Shown one piece after another: positions 1-8,092 of a stretch of DNA of 64,000 nt. The stretch lies in assembly GCF_014873535.1 (NCBI RefSeq), contig NZ_JADBEF010000001.1:5766001-5830000 (forward strand). Direction: 5' to 3'. Source of the DNA: Nonomuraea africana. GTDB taxonomy: Bacteria; Actinomycetota; Actinomycetes; Streptosporangiales; Streptosporangiaceae. Position 1 is the first letter of the stretch. Every line of letters starts with the position of its first letter. A program made the position numbers and the translations under genes. The notes under the pieces were generated by a model. It searched no databases. It was not told where the DNA came from and saw nothing but the letters and a program-made list of their open reading frames with translations.

Positions 1-1226
1 TCTAGGTCGGCGTCCTCGATGTTGAGCGCGGGACGCAGGCGGACCGAGCGCTGGCCGCACGGCAGCACGAGCACGTCCTCCTCCTCCCGCAGCCTGGTGA
101 TCAGCGCGGTCCGCCGCACGCCGTCGGGCAGGTCGAAGGCGCACATGAAGCCCCGGCCCCGCACGTTGGAGACCAGTTCGGGCCGTTCGGCCTGGATCTT
201 GGCCAGGCCCTCGAGCAGCCGGACGCCCGCCCTGGCGACGCGCGGGATGAGCGCGTCGCGTTCGATGATCTCCATCAGGCCGGTCGAGCGGACCATGTCG
301 ACCAGCCCGCCACCCCACGTGGAGTTGATGCGGCCGCTGACCTCGAAGACGTTGTCGGGGACGAGATCGACGCGGCGCCCCGCCATGATGCCGCCGACCT
401 GCACCTTCTTGGCGAAGGCCACGATGTCGGGGGCGAGGCCGAGCTGCTGGTAGGCCCATGGCGTGCCGGTGGTGCCGCCGCCCGTCTGCACCTCGTCCAG
501 CACGAACAGCGCGTCGTGCTCGTGGCACAGGTCCTGCATCGCCCGCAGGAACTCGGCACGCATGTGGTTGTCGCCGCCCTCGCCCTGGATCGGCTCGGCG
601 ATGAAGCAGGCGATGTCGTGCGGATGCCGTTCGAACGCGGCCCTGGCCTGGGCGAGCGCGCGTTCCTCCGCGGCCTCCACGTCGCCGAAGTGGATCGCGG
701 GCACCTCGATGCGCGGCCAGTCGAAGGCGGGGAAGCGCTCGGTCTTGAGCGGCTCGGTGTTGGTCAGCGAGAGCGTGTAACCGGAGCGGCCGTGGAAGGC
801 CCTGGTGAGGTGCATGACACGGGTGCCGAGCGCGCCGGAGCGGCCCGCGGCCTCGTTGCGGCGGCTCTTCCAGTCGAAGGCCGTCTTGAGCGCGTTCTCC
901 ACCGCGAGCGCGCCGCCCTCGACGAAGAACAGGTGCGGCAGGGCGGGATCACCGAGGACGCGGGTGAAGGTCTCGACGAAGTCGGCCAGCTGCTCGGTGT
1001 ACATGTCGGGGTTGGCGGGCTTGTTCAGCGCGACCCTGCCGAGCGGCTCCGGGTCGAGTGGCGGGTTCACGCCCAGCGGGGCGGAGGCGAAGAAGGTGTA
1101 GAAGTCCAGGTAGCGGCGGCCGGTGCGGGCGTCGACCAGCCAGGAGCCCTGGCTGCGGTCGAGATCGAGCACCAGCCGGTAGCCATCGACGAGCAGGTGG
1201 CGGGCGAGCCTTTCGAGTACGTCCAT
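1..1226 (-). CDS. lat: L-lysine 6-transaminase, C-terminus beyond window
   Basis: PLP-dependent class III aminotransferase that moves the epsilon-amino group of lysine to 2-oxoglutarate, giving aminoadipate semialdehyde. About 408 residues are visible and the end lies outside the window. The PLP aspartate sits in DEVQTG at residues 244-249 and the Schiff-base lysine is one of the pair at 273-274 in FAKKVQVGG. The stretch FIAEPIQGEGGDNHM is typical of the Lat subfamily rather than of ornithine or GABA transaminases. ATG at 1226 is chosen because GGGGGAG lies 7-8 bases upstream. In actinomycetes Lat serves lysine catabolism or the supply of aminoadipate for beta-lactams; no beta-lactam gene is visible here, so catabolism is the simpler reading. 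Confidence 0.88.
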   Translation of the reverse strand, partial: MDVLERLARHLLVDGYRLVLDLDRSQGSWLVDARTGRRYLDFYTFFASAPLGVNPPLDPEPLGRVALNKPANPDMYTEQLADFVETFTRVLGDPALPHLFFVEGGALAVENALKTAFDWKSRRNEAAGRSGALGTRVMHLTRAFHGRSGYTLSLTNTEPLKTERFPAFDWPRIEVPAIHFGDVEAAEERALAQARAAFERHPHDIACFIAEPIQGEGGDNHMRAEFLRAMQDLCHEHDALFVLDEVQTGGGTTGTPWAYQQLGLAPDIVAFAKKVQVGGIMAGRRVDLVPDNVFEVSGRINSTWGGGLVDMVRSTGLMEIIERDALIPRVARAGVRLLEGLAKIQAERPELVSNVRGRGFMCAFDLPDGVRRTALITRLREEEDVLVLPCGQRSVRLRPALNIEDADL

Positions 1227-1310
1227 ATCCTCTCCCCCTCGAGCCGGATCACGACATACGTTCCCCCGAACTCGGCGCATATGTAAATACTTTTCGCCAG
1301 AATCGCTGAT

Positions 1311-1835
1311 TCACGCGAGCTTCTTCATCTCGACCGACAGCACGATGATCGCGATGCCGTAGATGACGGCGAAGACCCCGATCAGCCAGGTCAGGGCGAG
1401 GGCGCCGGGGGCGGGCCAGATGAGCAGCAGGATGCCGAAGACCACCGAGAGGAGACCGCCGATGATCAGCATCCACTCGTTGTCGATGACCTTGCGCAGC
1501 CGGATCCCCGCGAAGATCTCAGCGACCCCCGTGAAGATCGCCCAGAAGGCGATGACGTAGAGCAGGGCGAGCGTCGTGATGCCCGGCCAGACGAAGGCCA
1601 CGATTCCCGCCAGGATGCCGAGCACGCCGGAGATGATGAGCCACGCCTTGGAGCCGGTGTCATGGCGGAAGGCGGCGCCCAGGGAGAAGATGCCGCTGAC
1701 GATGGCGTAGGCACCGAAGAAGATGACGAGGACCCACAGGGTGATGCCGGGCCACACGATCGCGAGGATGCCGAAGATGACCGCGCAGATTCCCCGGATG
1801 AGGATGAGCCACCAGGTGCTCGCCAATTGCTCCAT
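1311..1835 (-). CDS. HdeD family (DUF308) membrane protein
   Basis: Small integral membrane protein of 174 residues with about six hydrophobic helices. The repeated pattern RGICAVIFGILAIVWPGI followed by an internal copy (ISGVLGILAGIVAFVWPGI) is the hallmark of the DUF308 repeat found in E. coli HdeD. HdeD is linked to acid resistance at high cell density, but its molecular activity is unknown, so only the family is claimed here. It follows the PPOX gene on the same strand with a 46-bp gap and may share its transcript. The Shine-Dalgarno in front of ATG 1835 is weak. No obvious operator is visible. Confidence 0.85.
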   Translation of the reverse strand: MEQLASTWWLILIRGICAVIFGILAIVWPGITLWVLVIFFGAYAIVSGIFSLGAAFRHDTGSKAWLIISGVLGILAGIVAFVWPGITTLALLYVIAFWAIFTGVAEIFAGIRLRKVIDNEWMLIIGGLLSVVFGILLLIWPAPGALALTWLIGVFAVIYGIAIIVLSVEMKKLA

Positions 1836-1881
1836 AACGGTCTGCTATCCGCAATCATGGCGCGGGCAGCCCTGTCCAGGG

Positions 1882-2247
1882 TCAAATGTCGGTGATCCGC
1901 ACGCCGACCGTCCCGGTCGCTCCCCTGCGCAGGCGGCTGCCGAGCAGCACCAGCCTGCCCTGCAGGCCGTACTTCCGGCGCAGCAGCGCACGGACCTTCG
2001 CGGTCTGCGCCGCGGACAGGATCTCCGCGCGGCCCTTGACCGGCTCTCCCCTCACGTTGCCGCGCAGGTCGCAGGGGGCGACCGTCACCTCGGGGTTGGC
2101 GCGGATGCGCTTGATCTTGCCGGAGGTGGCGACGGTCCAGATCACGACGGCCGCGCCGTCCTGCGCCACCCACACGGGCGTGGCCACCGGCGTGCCGTCC
2201 CTGCGGTAGGTCGTCACGGAGACGTACTGCTCATGCCCGAGGTTCAC
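1882..2247 (-). CDS. PPOX class F420-dependent oxidoreductase
   Basis: Protein of 121 residues with the split-barrel flavin-binding fold of pyridoxamine 5'-phosphate oxidases. The opening VSVTTYRRDGTPVATPVWV and the following GKIKRIRANPEVTVAPCD are typical of the short actinobacterial enzymes that use F420 rather than FMN. The substrate cannot be told from sequence. The start GTG 2247 overlaps the stop of the upstream trhA gene in a GTGA quadruplet (2244-2247), so the two are very probably translationally coupled. F420 use is inferred from the family; the cofactor choice would need biochemical proof. Confidence 0.85.
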   Translation of the reverse strand: MNLGHEQYVSVTTYRRDGTPVATPVWVAQDGAAVVIWTVATSGKIKRIRANPEVTVAPCDLRGNVRGEPVKGRAEILSAAQTAKVRALLRRKYGLQGRLVLLGSRLRRGATGTVGVRITDI

Positions 2248-2897
2248 ACATGGGAGTAGACCACGATCGAGACCGCGATGTACTGCACGAGGTAGGCGGC
2301 GACGGTGAAGGCGTGGAAGACCTCGTGGAAGCCGAACCAGCGGGGCGAGGGGTCGGGCCTGCGCAGGCCGTACACGATCGCGCCCGCACTGTAGAGGACG
2401 CCGCCGACGGCCACCAGCGTCACCGCGACGATGCCCGCGCCCCGCAGCAGCTGCGGCATCACGAAGATCGCGGTCCAGCCGAGCGCCAGGTACAGCACGG
2501 TGTAGAGCCAGCGCGGCGCCGCCATCCAGAACACTCTGAACAGCACGCCCGCCAGCGCGCCGCCCCAGGTCACGCAGAGCACCGCGATCGTGGGCCACCC
2601 GTCGAGCGCGAGCAGCGCGAAGGGCGTGTAGGTGCCCGCGATGATCAGATAGATGTTGGCGTGGTCGAACCTGCGCAGCACCTCTGCCAGGCGCGGGCCC
2701 AGCGTGCCCCGGTGGTAGGTCGCCGAGATGCCGAAGAGCAGGCCGGAGGTGATCGCGTAGACGGCGGAGGCGAGCCGGGCCTGCGTGGTCGGACCCAGGG
2801 CGACCAGGACGAATCCGGCGACGAGGGCGACGGGCAGGGCTCCGGTGTGCAGCCAGCCGCGGAGCCGCGGCTTGGTGAAGGTGGCGACACTCGTCAT
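2244..2897 (-). CDS. trhA: TrhA / hemolysin III family (PAQR) membrane protein
   Basis: Seven-helix membrane protein of 217 residues. PAQR landmarks are present: SATYH in helix 2, FDHANIYLIIAGTYTPF in helix 3, and HEVFH near the end. Together these supply the Ser/His/Asp/His set that binds zinc in PAQR hydrolase-like proteins. Bacterial TrhA is linked to membrane energetics and lipid homeostasis; the old name hemolysin III is misleading. ATG 2897 has no Shine-Dalgarno. The bases just upstream form a TACCGT box 7 nt before the A, which suggests a leaderless transcript. A 10-bp-arm palindrome begins on the first base of the start codon, so transcription is probably repressed by a TetR-type protein. 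Confidence 0.88.
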   Translation of the reverse strand: MTSVATFTKPRLRGWLHTGALPVALVAGFVLVALGPTTQARLASAVYAITSGLLFGISATYHRGTLGPRLAEVLRRFDHANIYLIIAGTYTPFALLALDGWPTIAVLCVTWGGALAGVLFRVFWMAAPRWLYTVLYLALGWTAIFVMPQLLRGAGIVAVTLVAVGGVLYSAGAIVYGLRRPDPSPRWFGFHEVFHAFTVAAYLVQYIAVSIVVYSHV

Positions 2898-2922
2898 GTA
2901 ACCTACGGTAGCGTAGGTTACA
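2897..2922. promoter_or_regulatory. Palindromic operator on the trhA start codon
   Basis: Perfect inverted repeat TGTAACCTAC / GTAGGTTACA with a GGTAGC spacer. It covers the A of the trhA start codon on one side and the stop codon of the upstream penicillin-binding protein gene on the other. Size and symmetry fit a TetR-family dimer site. No regulator gene lies next to it, so the cognate protein must be encoded elsewhere. Binding here would block both the -10 box and the start of a leaderless trhA mRNA. Confidence 0.6.
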
Positions 2923-4453
2923 GCGCGCCGAGGAAGCGGGCGGCTATGGGAAGCGCCACTTTCGCGCCGGATCCCCCGTGCTTGACGAAGACGCAGAATG
3001 CCAGGTCGCCCCGGTAGCCGACGAACCAGGCGTGTGGCGGGCCGTCGCCGACCTCGGCCGTTCCCGTCTTGCCCGCCACGTCGGCGCCGAGCCCCGCGCC
3101 CTTGGCGGTGCCGTCGGCGACGACCTGCCGCATCATCGTCCGCAGCTCGCCCGCCATGTGCTGGTCGAGCGCGATCTCGGCGGGCGGGGCTCCGTCGAGC
3201 TTCCTGGCCGCCTTCGCGGTGACGAACCTGGGCGCGCGCCAGGTGCCGCTGCCGACGGCGGCGGCGAGCGTGGCCATGCACAGCGGCGAGGCCCTGACCG
3301 AGCCCTGGCCAATCGCGTTCTCTCCCACCATGTCGGGGTTGGCGGTCGGCTCGATGGCCCCGCACAGCCCGCCCACCCCTGTGGGCAGCACCCGCCTGCC
3401 GAAGCCCCACTCCTTGGCCACCTCGTCCAGGCGCGTCGCGCCGAGCCTGGTGACCGCCTGCTCGGCGAAGGTCGTGTTGCAGGACACCGCGAAGGCGCCG
3501 CCCAGCGTCGAGGCCGTCACGCTGTCGTCGGCGTTCTCGAAGGTCCTGCCGTTCGGGATCGTGTAGGACGGTGGGCAGGCCACGCCGCTGGAGGCGGACA
3601 GCCCGGCCCGCACCAGGCCCGCCGCCGTGACCACCTTGAACGTCGAGCCCGGCGGAAAGAACCTGACGAAGGCCGCCATCTGCCCCATCCGGTCGGCCAC
3701 GGCCAGAATCTCGCCGGTGCTCGCCTTGATCGCGACGATCGCCGCCTCTCTCGGAACCCCGTCCAGCGCCCTGGCCGCGGCCGCCTGCACCGGCCGCGAC
3801 AGCGTGACACGCACCTGCTTGCCGGGCGGCGGCTGGAAGACGACCAGCGTCTTTTCCTTCCCGCCGGACGCGGCGGCTCTGATCGCCCAGCCGGTGTTCA
3901 CCTCGCCGAGCCGCTCCTTGAGCTCGTCGAGGTACGGCTCGGCGGCGTTGTCGTGCGGTAATTTCGCCCCCGACCTGGTGACCAGTTCGATCCCCGAGAC
4001 CTCGACCTCGTCCAGCGTGAGGGCGCCGCCGTCCTTCAGCGCGGGGTGCAGCGTCTCAGGGCCCCAGAGCACCTTCCAGGCCCCCTCATGGACGGCCAGC
4101 CGCAACGTCCCGGAGAACCCCCACGGCCCCATGCCGGTCAGCTGCCTGACGCCGGTGAACGGCAGCTCCGCCGTCTCCTCGCCGGTCACCTTGAGCGCGC
4201 CCGCCCGCAGGGTCAGCGCGTTCACCTTGAACTGCTCGGCGAAGTCGAGGTGCTGGTCGGCGAAGTCCTGGGGCGGATCGGCCACCAGCCGCTCCATCGA
4301 GGCGATGTCGCTGCGCTGCCATGCGGCGAAGTAGGCGCCGGCCGTCGCCCCGGCGCTCCCGCTCACCCCCGAGGCCGCCACGAAGGCGAACGCGCCCGCC
4401 CCCGCCACCACGACAAGGGCGACAAGGAGTCCAACCAGCCTTCGCCTACGCAT
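2918..4453 (-). CDS. Penicillin-binding protein (transpeptidase) with MecA-type NTF2 domain
   Basis: Membrane-anchored class B-like D,D-transpeptidase of 511 residues. It has an N-terminal signal anchor (6-28), an NTF2-like MecA_N domain (about 35-150), a short linker and a transpeptidase domain from about 225. All three active-site motifs are visible: STFK at 270-273 (acylated serine 270), SCN at 324-326 and KTG at 462-464. It crosslinks peptidoglycan outside the membrane. The MecA_N fold is shared with low-affinity PBPs such as PBP2a, and with FtsI/PbpA-like actinobacterial proteins, so reduced beta-lactam sensitivity is possible but not shown. ATG 4453 is preferred because GGGAG precedes it; an in-frame extension upstream would collide with the divergent gene. 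Confidence 0.9.
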   Translation of the reverse strand: MRRRRLVGLLVALVVVAGAGAFAFVAASGVSGSAGATAGAYFAAWQRSDIASMERLVADPPQDFADQHLDFAEQFKVNALTLRAGALKVTGEETAELPFTGVRQLTGMGPWGFSGTLRLAVHEGAWKVLWGPETLHPALKDGGALTLDEVEVSGIELVTRSGAKLPHDNAAEPYLDELKERLGEVNTGWAIRAAASGGKEKTLVVFQPPPGKQVRVTLSRPVQAAAARALDGVPREAAIVAIKASTGEILAVADRMGQMAAFVRFFPPGSTFKVVTAAGLVRAGLSASSGVACPPSYTIPNGRTFENADDSVTASTLGGAFAVSCNTTFAEQAVTRLGATRLDEVAKEWGFGRRVLPTGVGGLCGAIEPTANPDMVGENAIGQGSVRASPLCMATLAAAVGSGTWRAPRFVTAKAARKLDGAPPAEIALDQHMAGELRTMMRQVVADGTAKGAGLGADVAGKTGTAEVGDGPPHAWFVGYRGDLAFCVFVKHGGSGAKVALPIAARFLGAL

Positions 4454-4506
4454 ACGGTTCTCCCAGGAACAAGTTCCACCTCGTCTTACCAGAAAGGAAG
4501 CCGGAC

Positions 4507-5358
4507 GTGACACGTGGAGCGCGGGAGCCGATGCCCGGCCGCTATCCGGTGACCTTCGGCGAAGTCGAGCTGCTGAGGGATCTTGACCGGCAGCACGGAT
4601 GGATGCTGTCCAAGGATGGTGTACCGCAGTCGTACGTGGATCTGGAAGATCCGACATATCTGGATTTTGAGTATGTGCGACTCATGGCCGACGTGATCGA
4701 CGTCCTGCCGGACGGCCCGCTGAACTGCGTGCACATCGGCGGCGGCGCCTGCACCATCCCCCGCTACATCGCCGCCACCAGGCCGGGCTCCAGGCACATC
4801 GTCGTCGAGCCCGACGCGGCGCTGGTCGAGCTCGTGCGCTCCCAGCTCGACCTCCGCTCGGTGCCCAAGCTCAAGGTGCGCCTCCAGGGCGGCCTCGAGG
4901 CCACCGCCGGCATCTGGGACGACTCCACCGACCTGTTCGTGCTCGACGCCTTCTCCGGCGCGACGATGCCCGTCGAGCTGGCCACCGCCGAATACATGGC
5001 CGACATCGCCCGGGTGCTGCGCGCCACGGGCACGCTGCTGATCAACCTGGCCGACGGCAAGGGGCTGGCCTTCGCCAGGCGGCTGGTGGCCACCGTCCGC
5101 GGGACGTTCAAGCACGTCGCGCTGCTGGCCGATCCCGGCATCATGCGCGGCAGGAGGTTCGGCAACCTGATCGTCGCCGCCTCGCCGTCCGAGCTGCCCG
5201 TCGACCTGCTCACCCGCCGCGCCGCGGGCGGCCTCACCCAGGCCCGCTGCGTGCACGGCGAAGCCCTGACCAACTTCGTGGCTGGCGCCCCTCCGATCCA
5301 CCAGGGCGACGCCGTTCTCGCGCCCGCACCTCCCCCTGAGATCTTCGGCGCGGAATAG
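4507..5358 (+). CDS. Spermidine synthase-like methyltransferase-fold protein
   Basis: Protein of 283 residues with the Rossmann fold shared by spermidine synthases and SAM methyltransferases. The nucleotide loop HIGGGACTIPRY is at 76-87, the acidic end of strand 2 (VVEPDAA) at 99-105, and LDAFSG at 146-151 occupies the place of the catalytic loop. True spermidine synthases carry an Asp in that loop and a gatekeeping N-terminal beta domain. Here the N-terminal domain is short, so aminopropyl transfer is uncertain; NCBI calls such proteins fused MFS/spermidine synthase or spermidine synthase. GTG 4507 is chosen for AAGGAAG 8 bases upstream; ATG 4531 is an alternative. It is divergent from the penicillin-binding protein gene, with a 53-bp shared promoter region. 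Confidence 0.78.
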   Translation: MTRGAREPMPGRYPVTFGEVELLRDLDRQHGWMLSKDGVPQSYVDLEDPTYLDFEYVRLMADVIDVLPDGPLNCVHIGGGACTIPRYIAATRPGSRHIVVEPDAALVELVRSQLDLRSVPKLKVRLQGGLEATAGIWDDSTDLFVLDAFSGATMPVELATAEYMADIARVLRATGTLLINLADGKGLAFARRLVATVRGTFKHVALLADPGIMRGRRFGNLIVAASPSELPVDLLTRRAAGGLTQARCVHGEALTNFVAGAPPIHQGDAVLAPAPPPEIFGAE

Positions 5359-5411
5359 TTGAAATATAAACTTGGTTGCAGCGGACGAGTCCTCCAGGGA
5401 AGGAGCCCGAC

Positions 5412-6380
5412 ATGCCCGCCGTAACCGTAGAGAACCCGCTGACCCTGCCCCGCCTGCCGCAGTCCGACGGCACCGTGCCTGAGCGCAGGGTGCTCACGGT
5501 CGCCAGCGCGCCCAGCGGCTTCGAGGGCGAGGGCTTCCCCGTCCGCAAGGCCCTGGCCACGATCAAGCCGTCCTACCTCGACCCGTTCGTGATGATGGAC
5601 CAGATGGGCGCGGTCGACTACGCGCCGGGCGAGCCCAAGGGCACCCCCTGGCACCCCCATCGCGGCTTCGAGACCGTCACCTACATGATCGACGGCGTCA
5701 TCGACCACACCGATTCCCACGGCGGCGGCGGCACGATCACCGACGGCGACACCCAGTGGATGACGGCCGGTAGCGGCATCCTGCACAAGGAGGCCCCGCC
5801 CGAGTGGCTGGTCCAGAAGGGCGGCCTGTTCCACGGCATCCAGCTGTGGGTCAACCTGCCGGGCAAGGACAAGATGATGGCCCCGAAGTATCAGGACATC
5901 GGGCGTGCCAACGTCGTCCTGCTGAGCAGCCACGACGGCGGTGCGCTGGTGCGCCTCATCGCCGGTGACGTCGCGGGGCACCTCGGCCCCGGCAGCACGC
6001 ACACCCCGATCACGCTGCTGCACGCCACGGTCAGCCCGGGCGCGCAGCTCGCGCTCCCGTGGCGCACGGACTTCAACGCCCTGGCGTACGTCCTGGCCGG
6101 CCGCGGCACGGTCGGCGCCGACCGGCAGCCGATCGAGAGCGGGCAGCTGGCGGTCTACGACGGCTTCGGCGCCAGGCCGGGGCTGACGACCGACGGGGAG
6201 TGGCTGCGGATCGCGGCCCGTCCGCGGGAGACGCTGGAGGTGATCGTCCTGGGCGGCCGGCCGATCGGCGAGCCGGTGGCGCACTACGGGCCCTTCGTGA
6301 TGAACACGAGGGCGGAGCTGGTGCAGGCCTTCGAGGACTACCAGTCGGGCCGCTTCGGCAGCGTCCCCGCGGGCCACTGA
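5412..6380 (+). CDS. Pirin family protein (bicupin)
   Basis: Cupin protein of 322 residues. The pirin signature HPHRGFETVTY (81-91), with metal ligands His81, His83, His125 and a nearby Glu in LHKEAP, defines the N-terminal iron-binding cupin. The C-terminal pirin domain (about 190-300) is also present. Pirins act as quercetin dioxygenase-like enzymes or redox-sensing cofactors; which applies here is unknown. ATG 5412 follows a good AAGGAGC site. The upstream bases 5359-5376 are unusually AT-rich for this genome and hold an imperfect palindrome (GTTGAAATATAAAC), so a stress-type regulator such as MarR may act there, but this is a guess. Confidence 0.9.
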   Translation: MPAVTVENPLTLPRLPQSDGTVPERRVLTVASAPSGFEGEGFPVRKALATIKPSYLDPFVMMDQMGAVDYAPGEPKGTPWHPHRGFETVTYMIDGVIDHTDSHGGGGTITDGDTQWMTAGSGILHKEAPPEWLVQKGGLFHGIQLWVNLPGKDKMMAPKYQDIGRANVVLLSSHDGGALVRLIAGDVAGHLGPGSTHTPITLLHATVSPGAQLALPWRTDFNALAYVLAGRGTVGADRQPIESGQLAVYDGFGARPGLTTDGEWLRIAARPRETLEVIVLGGRPIGEPVAHYGPFVMNTRAELVQAFEDYQSGRFGSVPAGH

Positions 6381-6408
6381 CCCCGCGGGATCGCGGGCGA
6401 AGGGCTTC

Positions 6409-6933
6409 CTAGCGCAGCGTGAGGCAGGCGACGCGGGAGCCCGCCGTGCCGTCGGGCGCGGTGGGCTCGGCGTGGATCACCAGGGAGCGAGGCAGGCGCT
6501 CGCCGTGGAGTGTCCAGGCGTGCCGGGCCGAGGACGTGCCCGCGCCCGTCGCGTCGGTCTTCAGGTCGAGCCAGACCTCGTTGGTCGCGTCGGCGTGGGA
6601 GTGCGCGTGCTGGTAGTGCGGCCCCGCGTCGTCGGGCTTGGCGCCGCAGGGGTTGACGTGCAGGTGCACGCCGTACGACCGGTTGGGCAGCAGGCCCTCG
6701 GCGACCAGCGAGGAGCGCGTCTGGCCCGCCACCGACTCGACGGTGGCGCTGGCCTGCGCGCCCTCGGGCGCCAGCTTGCGGTCGTAGACGATGACGGCGC
6801 CGGAGGCGGCGAACTCGCCGCCGCCGGAGATCCGCACCCCGTTCGGCGTGGGACCACCGGCGACGCTCGGCGCGCAGGCCACGGCTGTCGGCGCGGCGGC
6901 CAGGAGTGCGAGCAGCAGGGCAGGCAGGCGCAT
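6409..6933 (-). CDS. Superoxide dismutase family (Cu/Zn-SOD-like) exported protein
   Basis: Exported protein of 174 residues with a hydrophobic signal ending AVAC at 17-20, a possible lipobox. The SOD_Cu pattern follows: GVHLHVNPCG at 88-97 gives copper ligands His90 and His92, AGPHYQHAHSH at 103-113 supplies the bridging and zinc histidines, and VIHAE has His154. Cys96 and Cys170 would form the conserved disulfide. It would dismutate superoxide at the cell surface. Some secreted actinobacterial members have lost activity, so full catalysis is likely but not certain. ATG 6933 is chosen for GGGGAG 9 bases upstream; an upstream in-frame start would add 12 unlike residues. Confidence 0.82.
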   Translation of the reverse strand: MRLPALLLALLAAAPTAVACAPSVAGGPTPNGVRISGGGEFAASGAVIVYDRKLAPEGAQASATVESVAGQTRSSLVAEGLLPNRSYGVHLHVNPCGAKPDDAGPHYQHAHSHADATNEVWLDLKTDATGAGTSSARHAWTLHGERLPRSLVIHAEPTAPDGTAGSRVACLTLR

Positions 6934-6989
6934 CAGGGAACTCCCCAGAGGTGGCGACAGGCCGTCCACTCTAGTGAGTAATCAGCCGT

Positions 6990-7238
6990 TCACACCCCGT
7001 GTTTACCCGCTATCTCGTCGATGATGGCCGCCAGCTGGTAGTCGAGGTCGGTGAGACCACCGGCGTCGTGGGTGGTCAGGGTGAGGTGAAGCGTCCGCCA
7101 GCGGATGTCGATGTCCGGATGGTGGTTGAGCTCCTCCGCCTTGACCGCGATCTCGTCCACGATGCGGATGGCCGTGGGAAAGTCCGGCGCGGTGATGGTG
7201 CGGCGGATCTCCTCGCCTTCCTTCTTCCATTCGCTCAT
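6990..7238 (-). CDS. 4a-hydroxytetrahydrobiopterin dehydratase (PCD/DCoH)
   Basis: Small protein of 82 residues with the pterin carbinolamine dehydratase signature ELNHHPDIDIRW followed by LTTHDAGGLTDLD. The His-His-Pro cluster is catalytic. The enzyme regenerates pterin after aromatic amino acid hydroxylases and detoxifies carbinolamine pterins; no hydroxylase gene is visible nearby. It starts 10 bases after the stop of the sugar permease gene on the same strand and so probably rides on that transcript. An in-frame GTG at 7247 would add three residues and cannot be excluded. Confidence 0.88.
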   Translation of the reverse strand: MSEWKKEGEEIRRTITAPDFPTAIRIVDEIAVKAEELNHHPDIDIRWRTLHLTLTTHDAGGLTDLDYQLAAIIDEIAGKHGV

Positions 7239-7248
7239 GCGGCCCACG

Positions 7249-8091
7249 TTACTTCAGGGCGCCCGCTCCGAGCCCGGACTGGATCTGCCGCTGGAAGATG
7301 ATGTAGACGACCAGCACGGGGATGATCGCCAGGTTCAGGGCGGCGAAGAGCGCGGGCCAGTCCGCCTCGTAGCCGGCGATCGTGGAGATGTCGGCGATGC
7401 CCTGCGTGATGACCCACTTCTCCTTGTCTCCCGGCACGAGCGCGAGCGGCAGCAGGTACTGGTTCCACTGCCCGAGCACGTTGAAGATCGTGATGCTGAT
7501 GATGCCGGGCTTGGCCATCGGCAGCATGACCTGGAAGAACGTCCGGGTGTGGGAGGCGCCGTCGATCTTCGCCGCCTCCGCCACCGCCTCGGGCAGCGTG
7601 CGGAAGAACGCCGCCAGGAAGAAGACGGTGAACGGCAGCGAGTAGGCGATGTAGACGATGACCAGGCCGACGTGCGAGTCGAGCAGGCCGAACTGCTTGA
7701 CGACGAAAAACAGCGGGCCGATGGCCAGGAAGACGGGGAAGGCCATGCCCGCCACGAACAGCAGGTAGATCAGGCGCTGGCCGGGGAAGGTGTAGCGGGC
7801 CAGCACGTAGGCGGCCATGGAGCCGAACAGCATGGTGCCGGCCGTCCCGAAAAAGACGACGACGACCGTGTTGATCATGTACGTGCCGACGTGGGCCTTG
7901 TCCCAGGCGCGCGCCCAGTTCTCCCAGCGCACCTCGGCCGGCAGCTGGAGCGCGTCGCCGAAGATCTCGGTGTTGTTCTTGAAGGCGGCCAGGAACGTCC
8001 AGAGCAGGGGCAGAATGATCAGCAGGGCCCAGATGACGAGGGCCAGATGCGAAAGGCCGCTGAAAACGCTGGGCTTGGGCTTGTTCCGCAT
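7249..8091 (-). CDS. ngcG: Carbohydrate ABC transporter permease, NgcG/MalG type
   Basis: Inner-membrane permease of 280 residues with six predicted helices. The EAA loop that docks on the ATPase is EAAKIDGA at 172-179, followed by the conserved G and LP. It is the third gene of a binding protein-permease-permease operon and starts one base after the upstream permease stop. No ATPase gene is in the operon, as usual in actinomycetes, where a shared MsiK-type ATPase energises many sugar importers. The subfamily name rests on the partner binding protein, which resembles NgcE. Confidence 0.85.
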   Translation of the reverse strand: MRNKPKPSVFSGLSHLALVIWALLIILPLLWTFLAAFKNNTEIFGDALQLPAEVRWENWARAWDKAHVGTYMINTVVVVFFGTAGTMLFGSMAAYVLARYTFPGQRLIYLLFVAGMAFPVFLAIGPLFFVVKQFGLLDSHVGLVIVYIAYSLPFTVFFLAAFFRTLPEAVAEAAKIDGASHTRTFFQVMLPMAKPGIISITIFNVLGQWNQYLLPLALVPGDKEKWVITQGIADISTIAGYEADWPALFAALNLAIIPVLVVYIIFQRQIQSGLGAGALK

Positions 8092-8092
8092 G

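Noticed and set aside
4454..4657. N-terminal extension of the penicillin-binding protein
   Set aside because: The extra residues look random, would run into the divergent spermidine-synthase-like gene, and the ATG at 4453 has a proper ribosome-binding site and signal anchor.
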